Positions 16,909 to 26,172 of a DNA stretch of 64,000 bases are shown here, piece after piece. The stretch lies in contig NZ_JBBVMF010000016.1 in the NCBI RefSeq assembly GCF_038150125.1, forward strand, positions 62,001-126,000, given 5' to 3'. Under the pieces are notes generated by a model, which ran no database searches, was not told the DNA's origin, and saw nothing but the letters and a program-made list of their open reading frames with translations. Position 1 is the stretch's first letter, and each line of letters begins with the position of its first letter. Source of the stretch: SW132 sp038150125. Lineage in GTDB: Bacteria; Bacteroidota; Rhodothermia; Balneolales; Balneolaceae. The translations under genes were made by a program, and so were the position numbers.

Positions 16909-17179
16909 AGTATCAGGTATTTATAGAGTTAATAGGAATAAAATTTTATGGTCTTAAATATATGGTATATACGTATTTAACAAGATAATATATCTGATGG
17001 TTCAAGTTGGACGGCGGCTAAATTCAGGCGGCCAAAAAATATAGGTGACCAATTACAACAGGGCTGATTATGCTGAAAAAACCATCCTAATCTTTTCCGC
17101 GATTCGGCAGTATGTTTCTTATTTTGTCTATACAATTCAAATTAACAAAACAGTTCCTGATTAATTAACCGTATGTCTA

Positions 17180-17668
17180 ATGAGAAATGATGACGTTCTG
17201 AAAAGTATCAGCTACACGCTTAACCTCAATAAGCCTCAAATTGCTGAAATTTGCAAACTTGGCGGGTATGAGCCCGATCGCGGAGAGATCGAGATGATCT
17301 TTTCAGACGAAAAGGAAACTGAAAAGAGAATTGACGGACGAGTGGTTGAAAAGGATGTCAGCCATGAGCTCACTTCGCACTTTCTCGACGGACTGATTAT
17401 TCACCGGCGCGGCAAGCAAAAAAATGCAAAACCACGTCCGGTTGAAATTCCTGTCACTAACAACACAGTACTGAAAAAACTTAGGGTAGCGTTTAAACTC
17501 CGTGAAGAGGAGATTATTGAATTGTTGAAGATGAGTGGGTTTGAAGTATCCAAAACAGAACTAAGCGCTCTGTTTCGAGCCGACGACCATCGTAATTACC
17601 GCCCTTGTGGCGATCAGTTACTGCGCTACTTCCTGAAAGGGCTGGCCGAAAAGTATAAGGAGGAGTGA
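17180..17668 (+). CDS. DUF1456 family protein (YehS-like)
   Basis: The protein has 162 residues in two tandem ~70-residue units, as expected for DUF1456. Unit 1 contains MRNDDVLKSISYTLNLN and ends LTSHFLDGLIIHRRG. Unit 2 contains NNTVLKKLRVAFKLREEEI and ends LLRYFLKGLAEKYKEE. The family is widespread, cytoplasmic and helical, with no assigned function. A terminator hairpin overlaps the stop codon, so the gene forms its own transcription unit. The ATG at 17180 matches the family start. Confidence 0.9.
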   Translation: MRNDDVLKSISYTLNLNKPQIAEICKLGGYEPDRGEIEMIFSDEKETEKRIDGRVVEKDVSHELTSHFLDGLIIHRRGKQKNAKPRPVEIPVTNNTVLKKLRVAFKLREEEIIELLKMSGFEVSKTELSALFRADDHRNYRPCGDQLLRYFLKGLAEKYKEE

Positions 17669-17678
17669 CTCCTTTTTT
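17657..17678 (+). terminator. Rho-independent terminator of the DUF1456 gene
   Basis: The stem AAGGAG (17657-17662) pairs with CTCCTT (17669-17674) around a 6-nt loop, and the T-run extends to 17678. The stop codon lies inside the loop. Confidence 0.55.
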
Positions 17679-18072
17679 CATAATCCTCGTATCAGCTTAC
17701 ATTGTTTTTAATGCTGAGGCCCAGCTTACATCCCCACCTGATACCCTTACTGCCGGCAACAGTGAGCTGGTCCTCTATCAAATCATGCACGGATCTGTAG
17801 TGTTTAATTATGGTGGAATAACTGTATTTGCGGATCCATAAGGTGGCGCAGCTTTTTATGAACAGTTTGATCCGCCAGACATCATTCTTATTACCCATAC
17901 GCATGCTGATCACTATAACCCGGAAACGTTAACGGGGCTTGATATTGAAAATACAACCTTTATCGTGCCACGAACAGTTGTTGATGTAATGGATGGCATG
18001 TACAGCGATCAGCTGGTGGATGCTGCAGGCAGTGGGATACAGGTTCGTATGAAAGATTGGTATTCTAATTAA
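17665..18072 (+). pseudogene. Broken metallo-beta-lactamase-fold hydrolase
   Basis: From a GTG at 17665 the frame encodes a signal-peptide-like start (VTPFFIILVSAYIVFNAEAQ). It then reads HGSVVFNYGGITVFADP, a TAA at 17839-17841 (codon 59), GGAAFYEQFDPPDIILITHT and HADHYNPETL, and stops at 18070. The HTHADH metal-binding motif and the surrounding strands are those of exported MBL-fold hydrolases of the UlaG-like type. The TAA falls where homologues usually carry a residue between DP and GG, often Tyr. The frame ends ~75 residues after HTHADH, so the C-terminal half is also lost. No intact copy is visible nearby. Confidence 0.75.
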
Positions 18073-18911
18073 ATACGTCGGGTCGATTACATCACTGAGA
18101 AATTTTGCATCAGACAAATAAAAGCTGTTCGATTACACAATCAAATTTTGAAAAGGCCACTTAATACGGCAGGCATTTCAGAATAGAAAATGATGGATGC
18201 TTAACTGGTTATGGTCAATGTCATTATTAAAGCTCATTGCTTTTGATTAATCCTCGATTGAATCCCATTGTCGCTGCTTGCGTCTGAAAGCAAAGCTTGT
18301 ATGTCAGTATGGGTTCCACAATTTATATGCGAGCAGGTGTAGTGAATGCGACAAAGCTGTATATAAAATCTATAATGATGGCCCCGTTATCATTGAAGTT
18401 AAGGGAGGTTACAAAACCTGTTATAAACTGCTTGGTTATTTGCTAGCCAAAAGCTGGATTTATAAAGAAATTGCGCAAATAATTTGTTCAATATTATAAT
18501 AAATTTGCTCATAAATTTTGTATTGCTTTTGCGCATTTACTATCTTGGAAAAGTTGGAAGCGCTTTTAGAATCTTGATGCGAAAAAAGGATGTTAGAGTG
18601 CTGGTTGGGAAATAAATATCAAAGATTAGATCTCTGTTATCTGAACAAATTTTGCTCAAAATTAGATGTGAGTAATATTCTCATCGACTCAGCATTCGTT
18701 TAGGTCTCGCCAACGGTAAAAAACAATTATAGACAGCTCAACCTATTTTTAAAAATGTTTATGGGATGAAAGGTGTGTGAGCTGCTGTGTACAAGTGCAA
18801 GTGTACTTGATGGCAGGCATGATGTGAAGGGGTGAACGATCCGTCTAACCTGTCAAATAGTGAAATAAGTTAAAGTTCTGAACTCCATACAGGGTATGTA
18901 GGGGAAATGAT
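18073..18911. other. Intergenic region upstream of the xylan locus
   Basis: This stretch of ~840 bp is AT-rich with no supported gene. A 73-codon frame at 18278-18499 from a TTG start was judged too weak. A Bacteroidota-type promoter candidate is annotated within it. The remaining sequence may be a long leader for the sigma factor gene, or decayed DNA following the MBL pseudogene. Confidence 0.35.
18517..18548 (+). promoter_or_regulatory. Candidate Bacteroidota promoter upstream of the sigma factor
   Basis: TTTG at 18517-18520 is followed after exactly 20 bp by TATCTTGG at 18541-18548. That is one mismatch from the TAnnTTTG -7 box used by primary sigma factors of this phylum. Transcription would start near 18555, leaving a leader of ~355 nt before the sigma factor gene. 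Confidence 0.3.
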
Positions 18912-19490
18912 ATGACCAGAAGCAATTTTTTAGAAGATATAAACTTATGGAAGCGGGTTGTTAACGAGAATAGTGGTGATGCTTTTTCCGCTTTATTCAG
19001 GAAATATTATAAGCCGCTACTAAACTATGGGTTGCAGTTAGTGCCTCGTAAGCAGCTGGTCAAAGACAGTATACAAGAACTTTTCTTTACGGTTTGGGAT
19101 CGAAGAGATCGTTTATCTGAAATTGAAAATGTGAGTTCCTATCTCTTTACTTCTTTTCGCAGAACCCTCTTCAGGCAAGTCGAAATGTTTCAAATTTGGC
19201 AAAAAAGAGATCAGTTGTATTTTGTAGAAACAATCCAGGAAATTGGGTTGAATACTGAGCAGTCACTTATAGTGGAAGAGATAAATCGAGAGACAAAAGA
19301 AAATTTGAAGAAAGCTTTTGAGAATTTAACCGGGCATCAAAAGGAAGCTGCCTTTTTGAAATTCTACTGCGGGCTATCGAATGATGAGATTAGCGACGTT
19401 ATGGGCATTAGGAAAGAAAGCGTGTACAACTATATGTATCGTGCCATCTGTGTTCTAAAAGAGAGTATGAGTATTTCACTCGCCGGCTGA
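18912..19490 (+). CDS. ECF-type RNA polymerase sigma-70 factor of the SusCD/FecR class
   Basis: The protein has 192 residues. Region 2 is seen as NSGDAFSALFRKYYKPLLNY and DSIQELFFTVWDRRDRL. Region 4 is seen as NLTGHQKEAAFLKFYCGLSN and MGIRKESVYNYMYRAICVLK, a helix-turn-helix. This is the Bacteroidota-expanded sigma class controlled by a neighbouring FecR anti-sigma factor and a TonB-dependent receptor with an STN domain. All three genes occur here in order, so it should activate the xylan locus when substrate is sensed. A long-range hairpin with a T-run follows the gene. Confidence 0.92.
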   Translation: MTRSNFLEDINLWKRVVNENSGDAFSALFRKYYKPLLNYGLQLVPRKQLVKDSIQELFFTVWDRRDRLSEIENVSSYLFTSFRRTLFRQVEMFQIWQKRDQLYFVETIQEIGLNTEQSLIVEEINRETKENLKKAFENLTGHQKEAAFLKFYCGLSNDEISDVMGIRKESVYNYMYRAICVLKESMSISLAG

Positions 19491-19562
19491 TTTGCCTGAT
19501 ATTATAATTTGCAAACCAGGGTGCTTTGAATCCAAATGTCTGAACGTCAGGCAAATTTTTTT
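19490..19562 (+). terminator. Terminator or attenuator between sigma and FecR genes
   Basis: ATTTGCCTGA (19490-19499, at the sigma stop) is perfectly complementary to TCAGGCAAAT (19547-19556), which runs into seven Ts (19556-19562). The loop is 47 nt, longer than usual, so it may be conditional. It would limit read-through into fecR and susC. Confidence 0.45.
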
Positions 19563-19616
19563 CAAAAAAATAAAAGTTTTTAGTGGAGATCTGTCAGGTG
19601 ACTCTCTTTATATACA

Positions 19617-20744
19617 TTGAAATCAAATCAGAAATCACAAATTGAACCATATTTGGCCACCCCAAATCAGGAATTAGCAGAATTATTAGGTAATAAGTCC
19701 TTTACTCGCTGGATTCAAGGCAATGCCGGTAAGTCTGAAAAACGGAGGTGGGATGCCTGGGAAAAAAGAAATCCGTCTCACAGGGAGCTTTGTGCAAATG
19801 CTGAGATTTTTTTTCAGATGCGATTGGAGCTGGATCCGGCGGAAGACGCAGAAGTGCAGTTGGACAGATTAAATAAGCGGATTGTCAGAGTTAAAAGGCA
19901 CAAGAATCAAAAAATAGGTGAAAAAATTAAGTTGAAGCGCGATTTAGGAATCTACCGAGTGGCATTTGCTGCTACAATTTTGCTGCTGCTGTCGATCGCA
20001 GGCGCGCTCTATCTTTTCAATCCCGGTGTTCTCACGGTATCTGCTGAACAAAATATCGAGTCAGAGTTTGTTTTAGCTGAAACCGGATATGGAGAAACTA
20101 GTTCTCTCAAGTTTAGTGATGGATCGCTAATTCAGTTAAATGCAAAGTCATCACTGCGTTACAACCTGGATCAGTTTGGCAGTAAGCGGGTCGAAGTTTG
20201 GCTGCAGGGCGAAGGATACTTTGATATTGCATCTAACCCCGGAGGCGAAAAGCGTGAGTTTATCATTCACACTGACAATGGAAAGATTAAGGTTTTAGGA
20301 ACTAAGTTTAATGTGGATACACGGTTCCGGAAAACCAGTGTTGTATTGGAGGATGGGCTGTTAGAGGTGTCGGGTAATGAATCTCTGGGCCTGGCGTCCA
20401 GCAGAAAAATATTGAAGCCAGGTAATCTTGCTATCATCAACGGTTCCTCCTCAGATATTGAGATTCAAAATGTGGATGTGAAGATGTTTACAGCCTGGAT
20501 TAATGGCGAAAAAGTATTCCGAAACACACCACTTAAAGATATTTTCACATCAATTGAAGCTACTTACGGAGTAAAGATTGATGTGGAATCCCCGGATTTG
20601 CTGGATCGCCAGATAACCGGGGTTTTTCAAAACCCTGACTTGCAAATTTTGCTTGCCGGCCTTCAAGAAATTCTTGACCTGCATATAGAGCAGGTTAATG
20701 ACAAAGAGTTTTTGATTTCACGGAAGTCAATTCAATATGAGTAA
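19617..20744 (+). CDS. FecR-family anti-sigma factor
   Basis: The protein has 375 residues from a TTG start. The cytoplasmic N-terminal domain (~1-112) contains ELLGNKSFTRWIQGNAGKSE and a basic region. One membrane helix lies at ~115-137 (FAATILLLLSIAGALYLF). The periplasmic FecR domain (~145-260) shows ETSSLKFSDGSLIQLNAKSS and VLGTKFNVDTRF, and the C-terminus is DUF4974-like (VFRNTPLKDIFTSIEATYGV). It should hold the upstream sigma factor until contacted by the STN domain of the receptor encoded next. Its stop overlaps the SusC start by 8 bp, implying coupling. The TTG is the best start available before the conserved N-terminus. Confidence 0.9.
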   Translation: MKSNQKSQIEPYLATPNQELAELLGNKSFTRWIQGNAGKSEKRRWDAWEKRNPSHRELCANAEIFFQMRLELDPAEDAEVQLDRLNKRIVRVKRHKNQKIGEKIKLKRDLGIYRVAFAATILLLLSIAGALYLFNPGVLTVSAEQNIESEFVLAETGYGETSSLKFSDGSLIQLNAKSSLRYNLDQFGSKRVEVWLQGEGYFDIASNPGGEKREFIIHTDNGKIKVLGTKFNVDTRFRKTSVVLEDGLLEVSGNESLGLASSRKILKPGNLAIINGSSSDIEIQNVDVKMFTAWINGEKVFRNTPLKDIFTSIEATYGVKIDVESPDLLDRQITGVFQNPDLQILLAGLQEILDLHIEQVNDKEFLISRKSIQYE

Positions 20745-23700
20745 ACCTAATGATCAGTTTTCAATGTCAAAATCAATGGGAACAAAGATGAAAGATATAA
20801 TTATGAAAATCCGCGTTTTGGGATGCCTGTTTTTTATCCTGGCTGCGGGAGTAGCCTCTGTAGATGCACAAATTGCAGACCAGCAATTAACTCTAAACGA
20901 CCAAGAGGATATCGGGGCACAAACAGCCAGTATTCTGCTGGAAGATGCCCTTAAACAATTTGAAGACAGGTTTGATGTGTCTTTTGTTTATGAAAGCAAT
21001 GTGCTGAACGGAATGCGCGTTAAACCAAAAAATATACGCCCGTCAGATAATTTGGATTTAGAATTGAACCAGCTTCTGGAGCAATTTAACCTGATGTTTA
21101 CCAATCTGAATGATCGTACGTACGTTATCAAACGTAATCCTGTTGCTCTGGTTACCACCGCACAAACAGCCGTTCATATGGTGGAGGGTGTGGTCACAGA
21201 TTATGAAACCAGAGAAACGATGCCTGGCGTTAACATAACTATAAAAGGAAACCCCACTCTGGGTACATCTACCAATTTGGACGGGGAATATTCTCTAAAT
21301 GCACCTGCTGCCAATGATACGCTGGTATTTTCATTTATTGGGTACCAGAGATTAGAAGTGCCTATTGAAGGACGCAGCCAGATTGATGTAGCCATGGAGC
21401 TTTCGACCATAACCGGAGAAGAGCTGGTTGTTATTGGGTTCGGTACCCAGGAACGGGCAAGTGTTGTTGCCGGCGTTTCCTCTATCTCTGAAAGAGATCT
21501 GGAACGGACTGTTCAGGTACCTAACCTGAGTATGGCGCTTTCGGGTAAACTGCCTGGTGTGGTAACTGTAAGTAGTACAGGCTTGCCGGGAGAAGAAGAT
21601 CCTCAGATATTTGTACGTGGACGAAGTACATGGCAGGATTCCTCCCCGCTTATTTTGGTGGATGGCATTGAAAGATCTATAGGAAATATCGACATGAGTA
21701 CTGTGTCGTCCGTAACTGTTTTGAAAGATGCCTCAGCTACTGCCGTCTATGGTGTGCAGGGTGCTAACGGTGTTATTCTTGTACAAACCAAAACCGGGTA
21801 CGAGGGGCAGGTTCAGATTTCAGGTAGTTTTAAAAATACGGTAAAAGTACCGTCACAACTGCCCGGCGTTATGGATGGATATGAAACACTCATGTTGCGA
21901 AACCAGGCTATTGCTAATGAATTGGGAGCACCGAATGCAAGCTGGGGTGAATATTATACTCAGGACTTTGTCGACCGGTACCAGAGACCTCAATCACCAG
22001 AAGACCGTGTTCGGTATGCTAATGTAGACTGGAGTGATGAACTATTCAGAAATTACACACAATCTTATGATGCGAGTCTGAATGTCAGAGGTGGATCGGA
22101 ATTTGTACAATTCTTTGCAAGTGCCAACTATCTGAATGAAGGAGATCTATTTAAAGAATTTGACAACAACCGTGGGTATCAGTCCGGATTTGGATACCAG
22201 AGGTTGAATGCCCGTTCAAATCTTGATTTTCAGATAACGCCTTCTACTACGTTAAGTGCAAAAATTGCCGGCTCGTACGGAGCAAGAAAAAGACCCTGGG
22301 GTTTTTCAGGTGGCGATTACGGATTTTGGATAGCTGCCTACAGTGCATCGCCAACACAGTATTTACCAAGGTACCCTGATGGCAGTTATGGATTTGATCC
22401 TGATGCAACCGGCGGGAGTAGTAACTCAGTAGAAATTTTGGCATTGAGCGGGATTGAACGAATAACCAGTACAGATCTGACCACGAATTTTGAGCTTGAT
22501 CAGAACCTGGACATGCTTGTGCCGGGATTAGATTTTAGAGGTCAGATCGCTGTTGATAATACTTTTATAGAAGGAAACAGGGGTATTAATGACTTATATA
22601 ATTCTGCAAGAAATAAATACGTTGACCCGATAAGCGGAGCAGAGACATATCAGCCCCTGTATGATACGGGTACACAATTCGATTTTCAGTCTGGTAGTCT
22701 GTGGAATACAGATGGAGGGTCGGTCAATAATAATCAGACGTATCGAAGACTGTACTATCAGTTACAGTTAAACTACAATTTTACGCTGGGTGACAGACAT
22801 AAATTTAGTGAGATGGTACTTGTAAACCGTACACAAAATGCTGTCGGTAGTATTATTCCGCGGGCCAGGGAAAATTGGGTGTTTCGTACAACCTATAATT
22901 ACGATCAAAGATATATTCTTGAATATAACGGGTCCTATAACGGATCAGAGAAGTTTGGTGAAGGTTACCGCTTTGGTTTCTTCTCTTCAGGAGGTTTCGG
23001 CTGGAACATTCACAGAGAAAAATTTATGAGTTCTTTTGATTTCCTGGATAATTTAAAGCTCAGGGCATCTTACGGAACAATCGGGGATGATAATACCAAC
23101 GGCCGCTGGCTTTACAGGTCGGAATGGGTTTATGGGGGTAATACTGGTATTGGTACATCAGGAATTCAGGCTCCGGTCAGCCCATATACCTGGTACAGAG
23201 TGCAATCGCTTGGTAACCCTGATGTACGCTGGGCTACAGTAACAAAAGCGAATCTTGGGATTGATTTTGGACTTTTCCAAGGTTTGATATCGGGATCTAT
23301 CGATATTTTTCGTGATCAGCGAGAAGATATTCTTATCAGTGGTTCCGAGCGGGCTATTCCCTCTTACTTTGGCCAGCAAGCTCCCGTCGCTAACCTGGGA
23401 GAGGTTAATAACAAGGGGTATGAGCTTACCCTTAATGTAGATCAAAGGTTTGATAACGGATTACGTCTGTGGACCGAGATGAATATTACACACGCAGAAA
23501 ATGAAGTGATTGAGCGTGATGATCCCGACTTGACCCCAGAATATCAGAAGGAGGCAGGTTTCGCTGTTGGTCAGGCGAGAACACACGTAGATAACGGCTT
23601 TTATAATTCCTGGGATGAAGTTTATGCGTCTGCTCCGTTTAATACAAATGATGCAGGCAAGTTACCGGGCGGGAAATATATCGTTGATTACAATTCAGAT

Positions 23701-24228
23701 GGAATAATTGATGATCAGGACAGTGTTCCTTACGGCTATTCCGGCACACCACAAAACACCTACAATACTACAGTGGGATTCGATTGGAGGGGGTTAAGTG
23801 CATTTGCTCAGTTTTACGGAGTTAATAATGTTAATCGGTGGACTAACTTTGGAAGCCTTGGCGGCAATGAATTGGCATATGCCGTAGATGGAGGGTATTG
23901 GAGCATGGACAATCCCGATGCGAATACCCAGATGCCACGCTGGAATACCAATGTAAGTGGCTTTAGCAGAGGCAGCCGATGGATGTATGACGGATCCTTT
24001 TTACGCCTGAAGAATGCACAAATTGGCTACACATTTGATTCAAGATCAGGCGTTGCAAGAAATCTTGGTGTAAGCAGTTTTAAGGTCTATTTAAATGGTT
24101 ATAACCTTCTGTTGTGGACCGACATGCCCGATGACCGGGAATCTAATTTTGCAGGTGGTGCAGTGCCCAGTCAGGGTGCTTATCCAACAGTAAAACGGTT
24201 TAACCTTGGGGTTAATGTTAATTTCTAA
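20737..24228 (+). CDS. SusC/RagA-family TonB-dependent receptor with STN signalling domain
   Basis: The protein has 1163 residues. A signal peptide (IRVLGCLFFILAAGVASVDA) follows an N-terminal extension; the ATG at 20803 would give a shorter start. Domains are STN (~60-120, SILLEDALKQFEDRFDVSFV), a carboxypeptidase-regulatory-like domain (~147-220, MPGVNITIKGNPTLGTSTNL), the plug (~235-345, with ILVDGIERSIGNID and ATAVYGVQGANGVILVQT) and a 22-strand barrel ending FNLGVNVNF. It forms the outer-membrane channel that imports oligosaccharides with SusD. The STN domain should signal to FecR. It is the first of two tandem SusC genes and the only one with STN. Confidence 0.95.
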   Translation: MSKPNDQFSMSKSMGTKMKDIIMKIRVLGCLFFILAAGVASVDAQIADQQLTLNDQEDIGAQTASILLEDALKQFEDRFDVSFVYESNVLNGMRVKPKNIRPSDNLDLELNQLLEQFNLMFTNLNDRTYVIKRNPVALVTTAQTAVHMVEGVVTDYETRETMPGVNITIKGNPTLGTSTNLDGEYSLNAPAANDTLVFSFIGYQRLEVPIEGRSQIDVAMELSTITGEELVVIGFGTQERASVVAGVSSISERDLERTVQVPNLSMALSGKLPGVVTVSSTGLPGEEDPQIFVRGRSTWQDSSPLILVDGIERSIGNIDMSTVSSVTVLKDASATAVYGVQGANGVILVQTKTGYEGQVQISGSFKNTVKVPSQLPGVMDGYETLMLRNQAIANELGAPNASWGEYYTQDFVDRYQRPQSPEDRVRYANVDWSDELFRNYTQSYDASLNVRGGSEFVQFFASANYLNEGDLFKEFDNNRGYQSGFGYQRLNARSNLDFQITPSTTLSAKIAGSYGARKRPWGFSGGDYGFWIAAYSASPTQYLPRYPDGSYGFDPDATGGSSNSVEILALSGIERITSTDLTTNFELDQNLDMLVPGLDFRGQIAVDNTFIEGNRGINDLYNSARNKYVDPISGAETYQPLYDTGTQFDFQSGSLWNTDGGSVNNNQTYRRLYYQLQLNYNFTLGDRHKFSEMVLVNRTQNAVGSIIPRARENWVFRTTYNYDQRYILEYNGSYNGSEKFGEGYRFGFFSSGGFGWNIHREKFMSSFDFLDNLKLRASYGTIGDDNTNGRWLYRSEWVYGGNTGIGTSGIQAPVSPYTWYRVQSLGNPDVRWATVTKANLGIDFGLFQGLISGSIDIFRDQREDILISGSERAIPSYFGQQAPVANLGEVNNKGYELTLNVDQRFDNGLRLWTEMNITHAENEVIERDDPDLTPEYQKEAGFAVGQARTHVDNGFYNSWDEVYASAPFNTNDAGKLPGGKYIVDYNSDGIIDDQDSVPYGYSGTPQNTYNTTVGFDWRGLSAFAQFYGVNNVNRWTNFGSLGGNELAYAVDGGYWSMDNPDANTQMPRWNTNVSGFSRGSRWMYDGSFLRLKNAQIGYTFDSRSGVARNLGVSSFKVYLNGYNLLLWTDMPDDRESNFAGGAVPSQGAYPTVKRFNLGVNVNF

Positions 24229-24238
24229 ATTTGTTGTT

Positions 24239-26128
24239 ATGAAAATGAATACGATGAAATATACAATATTTGGTTTCTGTATTCTTCTGAGCGCAGTGCT
24301 GCTGGTTTCATGCGAGGAATTCCTCTCGAAATCACCAGAAACAAATATCTCTGAAGAAGAAGCATTTAAAAACTTTACCAATTTCCAGGGTTATACTGAA
24401 GAGTTATATAACACCATTCCAGATTTTTCCAATTCATATTGGACTAGTAACTGGAATTTTGGTGATGATATAATTACCAGTAATGACATGGATTACCACA
24501 TCGTGGATATGTTCGATGAGGGTAATTTTTGGGGCTGGCAATCCGAAAATAACGGATGGAATACATCCTGGTTGGATAAAGCGGGAAATCCTCCTACTGG
24601 TAGTTCCAGCCGATTTGACAAAGAGCTATGGGATCACGGCTGGTATTCTATACGCAAGGCAAATGTCGGGCTTAATAACCTTGACAAATTCCAGGGCACA
24701 ACAATGGAGAAAAACTTGATTGAAGGTCAATTACTGTTTTTCAGGGCCTGGCATTATTTCCAGTTCATGCAATACTTTGGCGGTTTACCTTACATGAGTG
24801 ATCCCCTGCCCGCTGACACGCAGTTTGATCAGGAAAGATTACCCTATCAGGCCATTGCCGATAGTGTAGCACAAGATTTTAGAAGAGCAGCCGATCTTTT
24901 ACCTATTGATTGGGATAATACTGAGCCAGGTGCCCGAACATCTGGTAATAATGGCCTGCGTATAAATAAAGTAATGGCCCTTGGGTATCTTGGTAAAAAT
25001 CTGCTTTGGGCGTCCAGTCCTTTAATGAACAATGGAGCTGATGAAACAGCAAGCAGCTATAGCCAGGAATATGCCCAGCGGGCAGCTGATGCCTTCGGTG
25101 AGCTATTGAGTCTTGTTGAATCTGGTGATACAAAATATGAGCTGTTACCCTTCGAAGACTGGCACATGAACTTTTATACTCATGGCCAAAACTGGCAGTT
25201 GCCTGGTGGTACTGAGCGCATATTTACTGGTCCATATTTTGATGCATGGCAATCAAACTGGAATACAAGTAAACAGTTCCAGCCTACTGTATTGCTGGAT
25301 GGCAGTAACTTTTTCCCTACAGCAAACTATGTACAAAACTTTGGTATGGCTAACGGGCTTCCTCTTAGTGTTCAGGATTCCGGTTACGACAATGAATATC
25401 CCTGGAGAGATCGAGACCCGCGTTTTTATAAAACGTTTGTCTTTGATGGCTTGCAGGTAGTTCAGGGAACCATGCCCAGTGGAGAAGAACAGCATCGCTA
25501 TGCTAATCTCTATACCGGGGGAAGCTATAGATTCGCTAACGGAACTAGTCCTGGCGGAACTCAAACCGGCTACACCCTGAGGAAATTTATACCTTTGACG
25601 GCCAATAATTACGACCAGGGTATGAGCTATGGCAGTAATTTGCATGTTCACCTTCCCTGGATGCGCCTGGCCGACGTATACATCATGTATGCTGAAGCGG
25701 CTGCTGTTGCAAATCTATCGGCTGACGGATCGGCTAACAATTTTAGTATGACCGCGGAAGATGCCGTTAACGTAATACGTGAAAGGGCCGGGGTTAATCC
25801 TGTTGATAATAGATATTTAGGCAACGTCAACGACTTTCTGGAAGAAGTAAGGCGAGAGTGGGCAGTTGAGCTGGCATTTGAGAAAAATCGGTTCACAAAT
25901 CTGCGCCGCTGGTTATTATTAACAGACGATCGATATGCCAAAAAAACAGGCCATTTCTTTCAGCGCGGTCCAAATTTCGATCCCGATAATCCAAGAGAAA
26001 ACCAGGTACAGAACCTGACCGAAATGATGCTTAAAGAGCGGAATTACAACCAACGGCACTACTGGTTACCGCTAAAAAGGTCTGACGTGAATATTAGCAG
26101 TAGCTTTGAACAAAATCCTGGATGGTGA
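24239..26128 (+). CDS. SusD/RagB-family outer-membrane glycan-binding lipoprotein (first)
   Basis: The protein has 629 residues from the ATG at 24239, 10 bp after the SusC stop. A longer frame overlaps SusC. The signal ends in a lipobox (LLSAVLLVSC). SusD features include EEFLSKSPETNISEEEAFKN, the TPR-like RKANVGLNNLDKFQGTTME and IEGQLLFFRAWHYFQFMQYF, and the C-terminal pattern LRRWLLL ... YWLPLKRSDVNISSSFEQNP. Many aromatic residues fit a sugar-binding platform. It acts as the lid of the preceding SusC channel at the cell surface. Confidence 0.94.
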   Translation: MKMNTMKYTIFGFCILLSAVLLVSCEEFLSKSPETNISEEEAFKNFTNFQGYTEELYNTIPDFSNSYWTSNWNFGDDIITSNDMDYHIVDMFDEGNFWGWQSENNGWNTSWLDKAGNPPTGSSSRFDKELWDHGWYSIRKANVGLNNLDKFQGTTMEKNLIEGQLLFFRAWHYFQFMQYFGGLPYMSDPLPADTQFDQERLPYQAIADSVAQDFRRAADLLPIDWDNTEPGARTSGNNGLRINKVMALGYLGKNLLWASSPLMNNGADETASSYSQEYAQRAADAFGELLSLVESGDTKYELLPFEDWHMNFYTHGQNWQLPGGTERIFTGPYFDAWQSNWNTSKQFQPTVLLDGSNFFPTANYVQNFGMANGLPLSVQDSGYDNEYPWRDRDPRFYKTFVFDGLQVVQGTMPSGEEQHRYANLYTGGSYRFANGTSPGGTQTGYTLRKFIPLTANNYDQGMSYGSNLHVHLPWMRLADVYIMYAEAAAVANLSADGSANNFSMTAEDAVNVIRERAGVNPVDNRYLGNVNDFLEEVRREWAVELAFEKNRFTNLRRWLLLTDDRYAKKTGHFFQRGPNFDPDNPRENQVQNLTEMMLKERNYNQRHYWLPLKRSDVNISSSFEQNPGW

Positions 26129-26172
26129 TGCTAAACCATGGAGATAAATTACACCAGTTAAAAAACGTAGAA

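Noticed and set aside
18278..18499. 73-codon frame from a TTG start with several Cys residues
   Set aside because: No start context, no recognisable family, and it sits in AT-rich, probably decayed DNA. Coding potential is not supported by eye.
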